A DNA stretch of 64,000 bases from an uncultured Bacteroides sp. (GCA_902388495.1 CABMPP010000010.1:62001-126000), one strand, 5' to 3'; shown: positions 53,196 through 61,958, counted from the stretch's first letter. Numbers and translations are program-made. The notes: generated by a model not told the origin, from the letters alone.

Positions 53196-54485
53196 ATGAA
53201 GTTTTCCGAACTAAAATTAAATGGCAAGGTGCTCGAAGCATTGGATGCCATGCGCTTTGAAGAGTGCACTCCCATACAAGAAAAATCAATACCCGTCATA
53301 CTCGAAGGTCGAGATTTAATAGCGGTAGCTCAAACCGGAACGGGAAAAACAGCTGCTTACTTATTGCCTATACTGAACCAGTTGTCCGAAGGCGGACATC
53401 CGGCAGATGCCATCAACTGCATTGTGATGGCTCCCACCCGCGAGCTGGCGCAGCAGATAGACCAGCAGATGGAGGGATTCTCTTATTTCATGCCGGTTTC
53501 CAGTGTAGCTGTCTACGGTGGTAATGACGGAGTTCTGTTCGAGCAGCAGAAGAGAGGACTGACTTTGGGAGCCGATGTCGTAATCGCTACTCCTGGACGC
53601 TTGATTGCTCACCTCAGCCTCGGTTATGTGGACCTTTCGCGTGTCTCCTATTTTATTCTGGATGAAGCAGACCGTATGCTGGATATGGGATTTTATGACG
53701 ACATCATGCAGATTGTGAAATACCTCCCTAAAGAGCGCCAGACAATTATGTTCTCTGCCACAATGCCGGCCAAAATCCAGCAGTTGGCAAACAATATTCT
53801 GAATAACCCTGCTGAAGTAAAGCTGGCAGTTTCCAAACCTGCCGAGAAGATAGTACAGGCTGCCTATGTATGCTACGAAAATCAGAAGTTGGGCATTATC
53901 CGTAGCCTTTTTGCCGAAGAGACGCCGGAGCGCGTCATCATCTTCGCCTCTTCCAAACTCAAAGTAAAGGAAGTGACGAAATCATTGAAGCAAATGAAGC
54001 TGAATGTAGGAGAAATGCATTCTGACCTGGAACAATCGCAGCGTGAGGAAGTAATGCACGAATTCAAGGCCGGCCGCATCAACATCCTGGTAGCAACGGA
54101 TATTGTGGCACGCGGTATTGATATCGACGACATCCGCCTGGTGCTTAACTACGATGTACCCCATGACAGCGAAGACTATGTGCACCGCATCGGACGTACG
54201 GCGCGTGCCAATAACGACGGTGTTGCCATAACCTTCATCTCCGAAAAGGAACAAGGTAACTTTAAGAACATCGAGAAGTTTCTGGATAAAGACATTTATA
54301 AGATACCGGTTCCCGAAGAACTGGGAGAAGCTCCGGAGTATAAACCGCGTTCGGGAGGCGATGGAGGCAGACGAGGCAGCTACGGTAACGGCGGGCGCAA
54401 ACAAGGAAACAGCAGAAACAACCGGAATAGCGGAAATAGTGGTAGATCCAAACCCAGGCGTCCACAAAACAATGAAAAGAGATAG
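53196..54485 (+). CDS. DEAD-box RNA helicase (RhlE-like)
   Basis: 429 aa from the ATG at 53196 (MKFSELKLNGKVLEALDAM). Helicase motifs in order: Q motif ECTPIQEKSIP (about 26), motif I AQTGTGKTAAYL (about 46), Ia PTRELAQQ, II DEAD in FILDEADRMLDMGFYDD (about 157), III SAT, V TDIVARGIDID (about 302) and VI HRIGRTARAN (about 330). The tail after about 385 is low-complexity and basic, with RGSYGNGG and RSKPRRP, and probably binds RNA. These enzymes remodel ribosomal or mRNA structure, and cold induction is common in the family but not shown here. Confidence 0.95.
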   Translation: MKFSELKLNGKVLEALDAMRFEECTPIQEKSIPVILEGRDLIAVAQTGTGKTAAYLLPILNQLSEGGHPADAINCIVMAPTRELAQQIDQQMEGFSYFMPVSSVAVYGGNDGVLFEQQKRGLTLGADVVIATPGRLIAHLSLGYVDLSRVSYFILDEADRMLDMGFYDDIMQIVKYLPKERQTIMFSATMPAKIQQLANNILNNPAEVKLAVSKPAEKIVQAAYVCYENQKLGIIRSLFAEETPERVIIFASSKLKVKEVTKSLKQMKLNVGEMHSDLEQSQREEVMHEFKAGRINILVATDIVARGIDIDDIRLVLNYDVPHDSEDYVHRIGRTARANNDGVAITFISEKEQGNFKNIEKFLDKDIYKIPVPEELGEAPEYKPRSGGDGGRRGSYGNGGRKQGNSRNNRNSGNSGRSKPRRPQNNEKR

Positions 54486-54508
54486 AAAGCGGATTATTCC
54501 GCTTTTTT
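54486..54508 (+). terminator. Terminator of the helicase gene, inside the end of the convergent gene
   Basis: AAAGCGG and CCGCTTT pair around 6 nt and are followed by TTTT. The stop codon of the DUF4738 gene (54494-54496) lies in the loop, the second such terminator/CDS overlap in this window. Confidence 0.85.
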
Positions 54509-55288
54509 TATGTTCAGTTTATTGTCGAAGCCGATAGTCATATCAATCAGATTGTATACAGAACTTTCGGGAATACGGAGTGTTGCCTGGTAGTGATATC
54601 CCTTGCTGTCCACTCCTGCAAAGTTCATATCGGCAAGGATGGTTTGACTCAGAAACTCTTCCGGGAAGATATCTGCAAACATCTTCTTGGTGATGTCCTG
54701 CCCGTAAAGCATTTGTCTTCCTTCGTACACACAGATGTGTATTACGTTGTCGTAGTACACATTGTCCAGGCTGATTCCTTCGGAATAGGACGTCTTGATA
54801 ACTTTCATTTTAGAAGGATTGATATACACATATCCTCTGTATCTTGTACCTTTGTACATCACAATGCTGTCCTTCTTTATCACCTCCGGCGTGGTCGGTA
54901 TTACCTCTACTTCGCGATTGGTGAAAACCAGGCTGTCCTCTGCATTCTCCGATTTATGCAACTTCACAATCTCGTCCGCCAGGGAGTGGAACCAAAAGCT
55001 GTATTCCGTCTGGCGGTCTATCTTGTAGGCTACGGTTTCGTTGCCATACACATAAATCGTGTCGTGAACTATTTTAAAAGAAACAGGGGCATTCTGCGGA
55101 TCGGCATAATAAATACTGTCTCCTTCAATATGCATCAATGGCATATCGGTTTCGTCGTCCAGCCAAACACCTTGCAACAACTGCTTGGCGGTGAGATCTT
55201 CTTTCTCAGAAACCTCTTTACTCTGATTGCTGCCGCACGATGCCAACGAAACAGCAAGTACAATGAGAACTGTACCCCATTTTATCAT
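54494..55288 (-). CDS. DUF4738 lipoprotein
   Basis: 264 aa with lipobox LASC (Cys at about 18). The mature part has two halves. The first (about 38-105) is lipocalin-like: LLQGVWLDDETDMPLMHIEG, then FKIVHDTIYVYG. The second (about 135-260) is strand-rich, from KKDSIVMYKGTRYRGYVYI to ESSVYNLIDMTIGFDNKLNI. This matches the Bacteroides family DUF4738, of unknown role, by memory. It follows ugd after 30 bp on the same strand and could be carried on the rfbC-ugd transcript, although function does not suggest a link. Confidence 0.8.
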   Translation of the reverse strand: MIKWGTVLIVLAVSLASCGSNQSKEVSEKEDLTAKQLLQGVWLDDETDMPLMHIEGDSIYYADPQNAPVSFKIVHDTIYVYGNETVAYKIDRQTEYSFWFHSLADEIVKLHKSENAEDSLVFTNREVEVIPTTPEVIKKDSIVMYKGTRYRGYVYINPSKMKVIKTSYSEGISLDNVYYDNVIHICVYEGRQMLYGQDITKKMFADIFPEEFLSQTILADMNFAGVDSKGYHYQATLRIPESSVYNLIDMTIGFDNKLNIKKAE

Positions 55289-55318
55289 AGCGCCCTGACT
55301 TTCTCTTTGTTCTATACT

Positions 55319-56632
55319 TTATTTCCCGATGCAATAGTACGTAAAACCTTGCTCTTCCATGTCTTTCTTCTCGTAAATATTACGACCGTCCAGAACCAGC
55401 GGCTGCTCCATGGTCTTCTTGATGACAGCCCATGATGGCAAACGGAATTCTTTCCACTCCGTCACCAGCATCAACGCATCTGCATCCAGCGCAGCGTCGT
55501 ACATATCTGTTGCATAATAAATGCAGTCTCCGATGCGGCGGCGGCATTCGTTCATGGCAGCCGGGTCGTAAGCACGGAGCTTGCAGCCTGCTTCCTTCAG
55601 CTTCTCTATCAGTACCAGGGCAGGAGCTTCGCGCATATCATCCGTCTCCGGTTTGAAGGCCAATCCCCACAGGGCGATGGTCTTTCCTTTCAGGTCATTA
55701 TTGAAATGCTTCTGCAGTTTCTCGAACAAAATGCTTTTCTGATTCTCGTTAACCTCTTCTACGGCTTGGAGTACACGCATTTTGTAGCCATTTTGCTCTG
55801 CAGTCTTTATCAGCGCCTTTACGTCCTTGGGGAAACAGGAACCGCCGTAACCGATGCCCGGATAGAGGAACTTGCGCCCGATGCGAGTATCGGAACCAAT
55901 ACCGCTACGCACCATGTTTACGTCCGCTCCTACCAGCTCGCACAAGTTGGCTATGTCGTTCATAAAGCTGATGCGGGTAGCAAGCATAGAGTTTGCTGCA
56001 TATTTGGTCATTTCAGCAGAAGGAATATCCATAAAGATAACACGGAAATTGTTCAGCAAGAATGGCTTATAGAGCTTACTCATTATTTTTTCGGCACGTG
56101 CCGACTCCACTCCCACTACTACGCGGTCGGGGCTCATAAAGTCGTTGACGGCATTACCTTCTTTCAAAAACTCCGGGTTAGAAGCTACGTCAAAGACGAG
56201 GTCGCTTCCTCTCTTATCAAGCTCTTCCTGAATGGCGGCACGTACTTTCTTGGCCGTGCCCACAGGCACTGTGCTCTTGGTAACCACCAGGACATACTTC
56301 TGCATGTGGCGTCCGATGGTACGCGCCACTGCCAGTACATAGCTCAAATCGGCACTGCCATCTTCGTCGGGAGGCGTACCTACGGCGCTGAACACTACGT
56401 CCACTTCGTTCAGGCAACTTTCCAGGGAAGTTGTGAATTGCAGGCGTCCTGCCTTTGCGTTGCGGATTACCATCTCTTCCAGTCCATTCTCATAAATGGG
56501 AATGATACCTTTTTTCAGTGACTCTATCTTTTCACTGTTCGTATCTACGCATATCACGTTGACACCGATTTCTGCAAAGCAGGTGCCGGTTACTAAACCG
56601 ACGTATCCTGTACCGACAATAGCTATCTTCAT
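55319..56632 (-). CDS. ugd: UDP-glucose 6-dehydrogenase
   Basis: 437 aa, oxidises UDP-glucose to UDP-glucuronate with two NAD+. It has the Rossmann motif GTGYVGLVTGTCFAEIG (about 7-23), KSTVPVGTAKKV (about 119), the catalytic GYGGSCFPKDVKAL with Cys at about 259, and the C-terminal UDP-binding domain with WGLAFKPETDDMREAP (about 318). Length is typical. It starts 5 bp after the rfbC stop. The pair would supply nucleotide sugars for capsule or surface polysaccharide, yet no glycosyltransferases are nearby, so this is a stand-alone precursor operon. Confidence 0.95.
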   Translation of the reverse strand: MKIAIVGTGYVGLVTGTCFAEIGVNVICVDTNSEKIESLKKGIIPIYENGLEEMVIRNAKAGRLQFTTSLESCLNEVDVVFSAVGTPPDEDGSADLSYVLAVARTIGRHMQKYVLVVTKSTVPVGTAKKVRAAIQEELDKRGSDLVFDVASNPEFLKEGNAVNDFMSPDRVVVGVESARAEKIMSKLYKPFLLNNFRVIFMDIPSAEMTKYAANSMLATRISFMNDIANLCELVGADVNMVRSGIGSDTRIGRKFLYPGIGYGGSCFPKDVKALIKTAEQNGYKMRVLQAVEEVNENQKSILFEKLQKHFNNDLKGKTIALWGLAFKPETDDMREAPALVLIEKLKEAGCKLRAYDPAAMNECRRRIGDCIYYATDMYDAALDADALMLVTEWKEFRLPSWAVIKKTMEQPLVLDGRNIYEKKDMEEQGFTYYCIGK

Positions 56633-56637
56633 GGGGA

Positions 56638-57186
56638 TTACTCAAAACATTCCGCATCCTTGAACGATACGGCGTGTCCGTCTTTATCTGATAATATAAG
56701 TTGTTCTTCTGCAATGGGCCAGTCTATGCCGATCGTTTCGTCGTTGAAGCGGATAGAAGCCTCCGATTGCGGTGCATAGGCATTGTCTACTTTATAAGTA
56801 AAGACAGCTTCGTCGCTCAACACCAGGAATCCATGTGCAAATCCGCGTGGAATGAAGAACTGGCGTTTGTTTTCCTCGCTCAGTTCCACGCTGACGTACT
56901 TCCCGAATGTAGGGGACGATTTTCTTAAATCAACGGCCACATCCAGTACCTTTCCTTTGAGGACACGTACCAACTTGGCCTGACTGCACTCACCTTTCTG
57001 ATAATGCAGGCCGCGCAATACGCCGAACGAAGATTTGGACTCATTGTCCTGGATAAAGTGTACCTCTCCGATATGCGTACGGAATTCCTCTTCCTTGAAC
57101 GCTTCCATAAAATATCCGCGTGCATCGGTGAATACCTTGGGTTCTATCAGCCATACGCCGTCGATTTCAGTCTGTATATAGTTCAT
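56638..57186 (-). CDS. rfbC: dTDP-4-dehydrorhamnose 3,5-epimerase
   Basis: 182 aa cupin enzyme of dTDP-L-rhamnose synthesis. Motifs: DARGYFMEAF (about 22), FIQDNESKSSFGVLRGLHYQ with the catalytic His (about 63), DVAVDLRKSSPTFGK (about 83) and FIPRGFAHGFLVLSDEAVF (about 112), followed by NAYAPQSE. Length is normal. The other rhamnose genes (rfbA, B, D) are not next to it. It has a TACTTTTG -7 box on the minus strand at 57215-57222, 28 bp before its ATG, and heads the operon with ugd. Confidence 0.95.
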   Translation of the reverse strand: MNYIQTEIDGVWLIEPKVFTDARGYFMEAFKEEEFRTHIGEVHFIQDNESKSSFGVLRGLHYQKGECSQAKLVRVLKGKVLDVAVDLRKSSPTFGKYVSVELSEENKRQFFIPRGFAHGFLVLSDEAVFTYKVDNAYAPQSEASIRFNDETIGIDWPIAEEQLILSDKDGHAVSFKDAECFE

Positions 57187-57214
57187 TTCTCAATATGTTT
57201 ATGATAACTCGCTG

Positions 57215-57222
57215 CAAAAGTA
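57215..57222 (-). promoter_or_regulatory. -7 box of rfbC
   Basis: Minus strand TACTTTTG, 28 bp before the ATG at 57186. Confidence 0.45.
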
Positions 57223-57297
57223 GGAAAAAAATGGGCATGTTTATAATTTGTTGATAAGAAAAAGTGCTTGCAACTGGCGTATATTCGATATTTCCGC

Positions 57298-57305
57298 TAC
57301 TTTTG
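57298..57305 (+). promoter_or_regulatory. -7 box immediately before the HU/SPOR gene
   Basis: TACTTTTG ends only 4 bp before the ATG at 57310. If used, transcription would begin at or very near the start codon. Confidence 0.4.
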
Positions 57306-57309
57306 TAGC

Positions 57310-58437
57310 ATGATTGATTTAGCACAACATATAGAAGTATTGTTATTGGAGAATGATTGTGTCATTGTTCCGGGACTGGGTGGCTTCGTAGCCCACTATA
57401 CGCCGGCAATGAGAGTGGCTGAAGAGAATATTTTCCTGCCTCCCACCCGTATCATCGGTTTTAATCCGCAACTGAAGATGAATGACGGATTGCTGGTACA
57501 ATCTTATATGGCTGTGTACGATACCAACTTCTCCGATGCTACCCGGATTGTAGAGAAAGAAGTGCAAGAAGTGTTTGCCGCTCTTCACGAAGACGGAAAA
57601 GTGGAGCTTCCCAATGTTGGCGAACTGCGTTACTCCATTCATGGCACCTACGATTTTGTTCCTTACGACAATAAAATAACAACTCCTTATCTATATGGGC
57701 TGGACAGTTTTGAAATGCAGGAGCTCTCTGAATTGAAGAAGCCCTACCTGGAAAAGACCGTTGCTGTTCCTGCTGCAGTGGAGAAAGGAAAGCGGAAGTT
57801 CGAAATCAAGTTCAACCGTTCGTATCTCTCGAATGCGGTGGCAATGATTGCAGTGATTGCCTTGTTCTTCTTCCTGTCCACGCCGATAGAGAATACGGAA
57901 GTGATAGAAGGAAACTACGCCCAGCTGCTTCCGCAAGAACTGTTCGAGAAGATAGAAAAGCAGTCGCTGGCTATTACTCCGATTGTTGTCCGTCAGGAGG
58001 CAAAGAACTCCAAAGCTTCGGCACAATCCAAGTCGGCGCAAACCAAGAAGAAAGAGATCGTTCCGGTGGCTGTGAAAGAAGTAAAGGTCGGTAAACCGCA
58101 GACGGCAACATCGGCTCCCGTTGCCCAACCTAAGAATACAACGGCACCTTCACCCTCTGCCGTCGCTCCCAAACCGGAGGCAAAAGCAGTGCAGACATCC
58201 GCTGCTCCCGTCAGACATTATCATATCATTGTAGCCAGTGTGGGTACGGAGAAGGACGCCGAGGCGATGGCAAAACAATTGGTTGAGAAAGGTTTTGCCG
58301 GTGCTAAAGCAATTATCGGTGACGGCAAGATGCGTGTCAGCATAGAGTCTTGCGGTACTGAGGTAGAAGCCTATCAAACATTGAACAGGCTCCGCCAGGA
58401 TGAAACTTATCAGAATGCATGGGTGTTGAAGAAATAA
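57310..58437 (+). CDS. HU-CCDC81-like domain / SPOR domain membrane protein
   Basis: 375 aa from the ATG at 57310 (MIDLAQHIEVLLLENDCVIV). The N-terminal ~125 residues hold two small HU-like (CCDC81) domains: VPGLGGFVAHYTPA and PPTRIIGFNPQLKMNDGLL, then VELPNVGELRYSIHGTYDF. A single membrane segment follows (about 177-196, AVAMIAVIALFFFLSTPI), then an Ala/Pro/Lys-rich linker (about 235-300) and a C-terminal SPOR domain (about 300-375, YHIIVASVGTEKDAEAMAKQL) that binds denuded peptidoglycan at division sites. The design would tie a cytoplasmic HU-fold to septal cell wall. Whether the HU part still binds DNA is not known. Confidence 0.85.
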   Translation: MIDLAQHIEVLLLENDCVIVPGLGGFVAHYTPAMRVAEENIFLPPTRIIGFNPQLKMNDGLLVQSYMAVYDTNFSDATRIVEKEVQEVFAALHEDGKVELPNVGELRYSIHGTYDFVPYDNKITTPYLYGLDSFEMQELSELKKPYLEKTVAVPAAVEKGKRKFEIKFNRSYLSNAVAMIAVIALFFFLSTPIENTEVIEGNYAQLLPQELFEKIEKQSLAITPIVVRQEAKNSKASAQSKSAQTKKKEIVPVAVKEVKVGKPQTATSAPVAQPKNTTAPSPSAVAPKPEAKAVQTSAAPVRHYHIIVASVGTEKDAEAMAKQLVEKGFAGAKAIIGDGKMRVSIESCGTEVEAYQTLNRLRQDETYQNAWVLKK

Positions 58438-58486
58438 TCTTCCGCACTCTTTTTCTATTTTTAAACTCATAAATTCCATATAACAA

Positions 58487-59008
58487 ATGAAGAGAATCCG
58501 TTGTCCCAAGTGTGAGAATTACCTGACGTTTGATGAAACGAAATACACCGAAGGGCAGTCGTTGGTCTTTGTCTGCGATCAATGCAAGAAGCAGTTCAGT
58601 ATTCGTCTGGGCAAGACAAAGATGCAAGTTCCCCAAAAAGAAGAGAAGCCGGATGAGGAGGAATTCAAGGAAGCCTTCGGCAGCATCACGGTGATTGAAA
58701 ACGTATTTGGCTTCAAGCAGGTGTTGCCGCTGGAAGAAGGCGATAATGTGATTGGCCGCCGTTGCGTAGGCACCGTTATCAATGTTCCCATTGAAAGCTC
58801 GGACATGAGTATGGACCGTCGTCATTGCATCATCAACGTGAAGCGCAACAAGCAAGGCGGACTGGTCTACACCCTGCGCGATGCTCCCAGCCTGACGGGT
58901 ACTTTCCTTAATAATGAGATATTGAACGACAAAGACCGTATCCGCATTGAAGACGGCGCGATTGTTACTATCGGCGCTACTACCTTCATCCTGCGTACCG
59001 CAGAATAG
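58487..59008 (+). CDS. Zinc-ribbon plus FHA domain protein
   Basis: 173 aa. The N-terminus has two CxxC pairs (CPKC at about 6, CDQC at about 30), a zinc-finger of the MJ0042 type. After an acidic linker (KEEKPDEEEF) comes an FHA domain (about 78-170): GDNVIGRRCVGTVINVPI, SSDMSMDRRHCIINV (the phosphothreonine-binding Ser/Arg/His region), LTGTFLNNEIL, and GAIVTIGATTFIL. FHA domains read phospho-Thr signals, but no kinase gene is adjacent. It follows the HU/SPOR gene after 49 bp, so the two may be co-expressed, and ends before a terminator. Confidence 0.85.
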   Translation: MKRIRCPKCENYLTFDETKYTEGQSLVFVCDQCKKQFSIRLGKTKMQVPQKEEKPDEEEFKEAFGSITVIENVFGFKQVLPLEEGDNVIGRRCVGTVINVPIESSDMSMDRRHCIINVKRNKQGGLVYTLRDAPSLTGTFLNNEILNDKDRIRIEDGAIVTIGATTFILRTAE

Positions 59009-59075
59009 AAAGCATGCTTTATCCCGACAGAAAGTCGCGGGATAATCATCCGAAACCTCCTTTATAAATATACAA

Positions 59076-59114
59076 ACAGACCGTGCTAAATACAGTTTTG
59101 CACGGTCTGTTTTG
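59076..59114 (+). terminator. Terminator after the FHA gene
   Basis: Perfect arms ACAGACCGTGC (59076-59086) and GCACGGTCTGT (59100-59110), followed by TTTTG. Confidence 0.88.
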
Positions 59115-59154
59115 TATATATGCACTATTCAGAACTTCGATTTTCAGCTGCGGG

Positions 59155-59220
59155 CTCTACAGTTTACAGTTGCAGGCCGAACAGCCTACGTATGGAAACC
59201 GTACAGCCCACGCCCGAAAA
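59155..59220. repeat. Three degenerate 22-bp repeats after the FHA terminator
   Basis: Units begin at 59155, 59177 and 59199. Units 2 and 3 share CCG-ACAGCC-ACG, and unit 1 shares ACAG, TAC and the GG end. The remaining gap between 59009 and 59304 holds the terminator and otherwise no clear signal. Confidence 0.45.
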
Positions 59221-59304
59221 ACGAAGTATTGGAATATACATAATTGTATTTTGCACAAGCTAAAAGTACAAAATCAACATAGTATACGAGGTTTTCTCCT
59301 TGGC

Positions 59305-60744
59305 TTAAAGGATGCTTTTCACTGTCTCCAGCATACCCTTGGCCTGTATAGCATCCAAGTCGGCCTTTACGGCGGCAGCAAGTCCCGGAATGGCATTCAG
59401 GTCTTCGCCCCAGATAGAAGCAGCACCCAGTACGCCTTCGGTTACCTTTTGTGTATCTCCGGTTGCCCACAAATCCTTCAGCAACTGCATGATTTCGGGA
59501 GCATCGTTCGGAACGATTTCAGCACCGTCTTCGCGCACACCTCCTTTGTAGTAAGTGATGATAGCTGCAAGACCCAGTACGAGACCTTTCGGGAGTTCAC
59601 CCTTGCGTTGCAGATAAGTCTTCAGGCCGGGCAGGTCACGAGTCTGATATTTAGGGAATGAATTCAGCATGATGCTGGTCACGGCATGGTCTACGAAGGG
59701 GTTGTTGAAACGTTCCAATACATCTTCGGCAAACTTCTTGAGTTCGTCCTTCGGCAAGTTCAGCGTCTCCATCAGTTCGTCGAACATCACTTTGTGGATG
59801 TACTTACCGATAACGGGGTGCTGGCAGGCATCGCGGACAATGTTTATACCGGACAGATAAGCCACCGGCGACAACACCGTGTGAGGACCATTCAGCAGAG
59901 TTACCTTTCTTTCGTGATACGGTTCTTCCGAGGGAACAAACAGTACATTCAGGCCGGCCTTGTCTGCCGGGAATTCTTTGGCAACCTCTTGCGGAGCTTC
60001 GATAACCCACAGGTGGAAGATTTCGGCTTGCACTACCAGATTGTCGTCGTATTGCAGTTTCTCTTTGATGGCAGCGATGTCTTTGCGGGGGAAACCCGGA
60101 ACGATGCGGTCTACCAAAGTGGCATATACGCCGCAGGCTTCTTCAAACCAAGTCTTGAACTCGTCACCCAACTGCCACAGTTCGATGTATTGATAGATGG
60201 TCTCTTTCAGTTTGTGGCCATTCAGGAAGATAAGTTCGCAGGGGAAGATGATCAGACCTTTGCTCTTGTCGCCATTAAAGGTCTTGAAGCGGTGATACAG
60301 CAGTTGGGTCAGTTTGCCCGGATAAGAGGATGCCGGAGCGTCCGTCAGTTTGCAGGAAGGATCGAAAGCGATTCCGGCTTCTGTTGTGTTGGAGATGACG
60401 AAACGCATTTCCGGTTGTTCGGCCAGCTTCATGAATTCGTCGTTCTGTGTATAAGGATTCAGTGCGCGGCTGATGACGTCGATCATTGTCAGGCTGTTGA
60501 TGGTCTCGCCCTTATCCAAACCTTGCAGGTTGACGTGGTAAAGGTCGTCTTGTGCATTCAGCATGTCCACCATGCCTTTGTCGATGGGCTGAACAACCAC
60601 TACACTGCTGTTGAAGTCAGCTTTTTGGTTCATGTTATAGATAATCCAGTCTACAAATGCGCGCAGGAAGTTTCCTTCGCCAAACTGGATGATGCGCTCC
60701 GGACGTTGTACTTTGGGAGCCGTTTCTTTGTTTAATGCTTTCAT
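59305..60744 (-). CDS. uxaB: Tagaturonate reductase (altronate oxidoreductase)
   Basis: 479 aa, NADH-dependent reduction of tagaturonate to altronate in galacturonate breakdown. It shows the mannitol dehydrogenase fold: RIIQFGEGNFLRAFVDWII with the nucleotide-binding loop (about 17-35), FVISNTTEAGIAFDP (about 114), LIIFPCELIFLNGHKLK (about 164), and KVTLLNGPHTVLSPVAYLSG (about 282). Length agrees with UxaB. It lies 70 bp after the LacI-type regulator gene on the same strand with no separate promoter seen, and UxaC is divergent from the regulator, so the three genes form one hexuronate locus. Altronate dehydratase is not in the window. Confidence 0.93.
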   Translation of the reverse strand: MKALNKETAPKVQRPERIIQFGEGNFLRAFVDWIIYNMNQKADFNSSVVVVQPIDKGMVDMLNAQDDLYHVNLQGLDKGETINSLTMIDVISRALNPYTQNDEFMKLAEQPEMRFVISNTTEAGIAFDPSCKLTDAPASSYPGKLTQLLYHRFKTFNGDKSKGLIIFPCELIFLNGHKLKETIYQYIELWQLGDEFKTWFEEACGVYATLVDRIVPGFPRKDIAAIKEKLQYDDNLVVQAEIFHLWVIEAPQEVAKEFPADKAGLNVLFVPSEEPYHERKVTLLNGPHTVLSPVAYLSGINIVRDACQHPVIGKYIHKVMFDELMETLNLPKDELKKFAEDVLERFNNPFVDHAVTSIMLNSFPKYQTRDLPGLKTYLQRKGELPKGLVLGLAAIITYYKGGVREDGAEIVPNDAPEIMQLLKDLWATGDTQKVTEGVLGAASIWGEDLNAIPGLAAAVKADLDAIQAKGMLETVKSIL

Positions 60745-60814
60745 CTTAAAAACAATTTAAATGATTGATATGATATTAATTATAAGTTGCTGATTTTGAG
60801 CTTCGGACAGTAGG

Positions 60815-61876
60815 TCATTCAAACTCGAAGTAGAAGTCTATGTTCTCTTTCATCATGACATCTATCGGCATGTATTTTACGGCTGTCACGGGTTTCTTGA
60901 AAACGACATGGTCGCATAGGGCTTTCACGCCGCAATATCCCTGCAATCCGGGACGTTGGCCGATAAGGAAGTTTACTTCGCCCGTCCTCAGATATTCCAC
61001 ATTCTTCTGTAGAAGGTCGTAACCTACCAACCCTTCCAGTTTCTTTCTTTTTTCGTGCAGATAGCTTGCCACCTGATAAACGCGTGAGTTGAAGACAGCC
61101 CCCAAAACAGCCCGCGGGTTTTCTTTAAAGAAGGAATCCAATATCTGCTTATTGACTGCAGCATCTTCTTTGTGCAACACTATGTCGTGAATAACAAGGT
61201 CGTTGTGCTCGTCCTCCATATATTGCATGAAGCCTTCCAAGCGGCGCTGCATCTGGATTTCTGCCGGACTGTTCTTCTGATTGTTCAGGAAAAGCACGAG
61301 CTCCTGCCCTTCTTCATGGCTGCGCATCAGGATTTTGGCTGCAATATATCCGCTGATCCTCGGATTCTGTCCGATGTAGCACAAGGCATGCGTTTGTTCG
61401 ATGTTGAAGTCGATAAATGCATAAGGTATGTCGTGTCTTTCCAGATAAGTTGTGAGATTCAGTGTCTCTTCCCGAAAGTTCGGTGCAATCAGTACGGCGT
61501 CTACCGCTTCTTTCTGAATGGCCTTGCATGCCTTCTCGTATGTGGATTTGTCCGCATGGATATAATACAGGTAATCCACCCCTACATTGAACGGCTGCAA
61601 CTCTTGTGCTGCACGGTTGATGCCTTCTGCAACGGCATGCCAATAATCGTGTTCTACATAATAAGGTATGATGCAGACAATGCGGTAGCGCTTCTTGGCA
61701 GCCAGACCGATGGCGAACATATTGGGATGATAATCTATTTCGTCCAGCACCTTCTGAACCTTTTCCCTACTGGCAAGGGATACATCTCCGCGGTTGTGCA
61801 ACACGCGGTCTACCGTACCGGCAGATACGCCTGCCATGCGTGCTATGTCTTTAATGGTATGATTCTTGTTTTCCAT
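60815..61876 (-). CDS. LacI-family transcriptional regulator of the hexuronate locus
   Basis: 353 aa from the ATG at 61876 (MENKNHTIKDIARMAGVSAG). The N-terminal HTH and hinge helix are IKDIARMAGVSAGTVDRVLH (about 8-27) and SREKVQKVLDEIDYHPN. The periplasmic-binding-protein-like effector domain follows (about 60-345), with RYRIVCIIPYYVEHDYWHAV and SRVYQVASYLHEK. TVDRVLHNRG instead of TVSRVLN puts it in the Bacteroides group that binds sugars with atypical HTH ends. The likely effector is a hexuronate or its catabolic intermediate, from the UxaB/UxaC neighbours. A -7 box lies at 61943-61950. Confidence 0.9.
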   Translation of the reverse strand: MENKNHTIKDIARMAGVSAGTVDRVLHNRGDVSLASREKVQKVLDEIDYHPNMFAIGLAAKKRYRIVCIIPYYVEHDYWHAVAEGINRAAQELQPFNVGVDYLYYIHADKSTYEKACKAIQKEAVDAVLIAPNFREETLNLTTYLERHDIPYAFIDFNIEQTHALCYIGQNPRISGYIAAKILMRSHEEGQELVLFLNNQKNSPAEIQMQRRLEGFMQYMEDEHNDLVIHDIVLHKEDAAVNKQILDSFFKENPRAVLGAVFNSRVYQVASYLHEKRKKLEGLVGYDLLQKNVEYLRTGEVNFLIGQRPGLQGYCGVKALCDHVVFKKPVTAVKYMPIDVMMKENIDFYFEFE

Positions 61877-61942
61877 CTTGTTTCTTCTCCAAGGCATTAA
61901 AGGTTCTACGATTTAAAACTTAAATATTATAAATATTTGCCG

Positions 61943-61950
61943 CAAAGATA
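61943..61950 (-). promoter_or_regulatory. -7 box of the LacI-type regulator gene
   Basis: Minus strand TATCTTTG, 66 bp before the ATG, with CTTG 18 bp upstream as a weak -33 box. Confidence 0.45.
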
Positions 61951-61958
61951 CGAATTAT

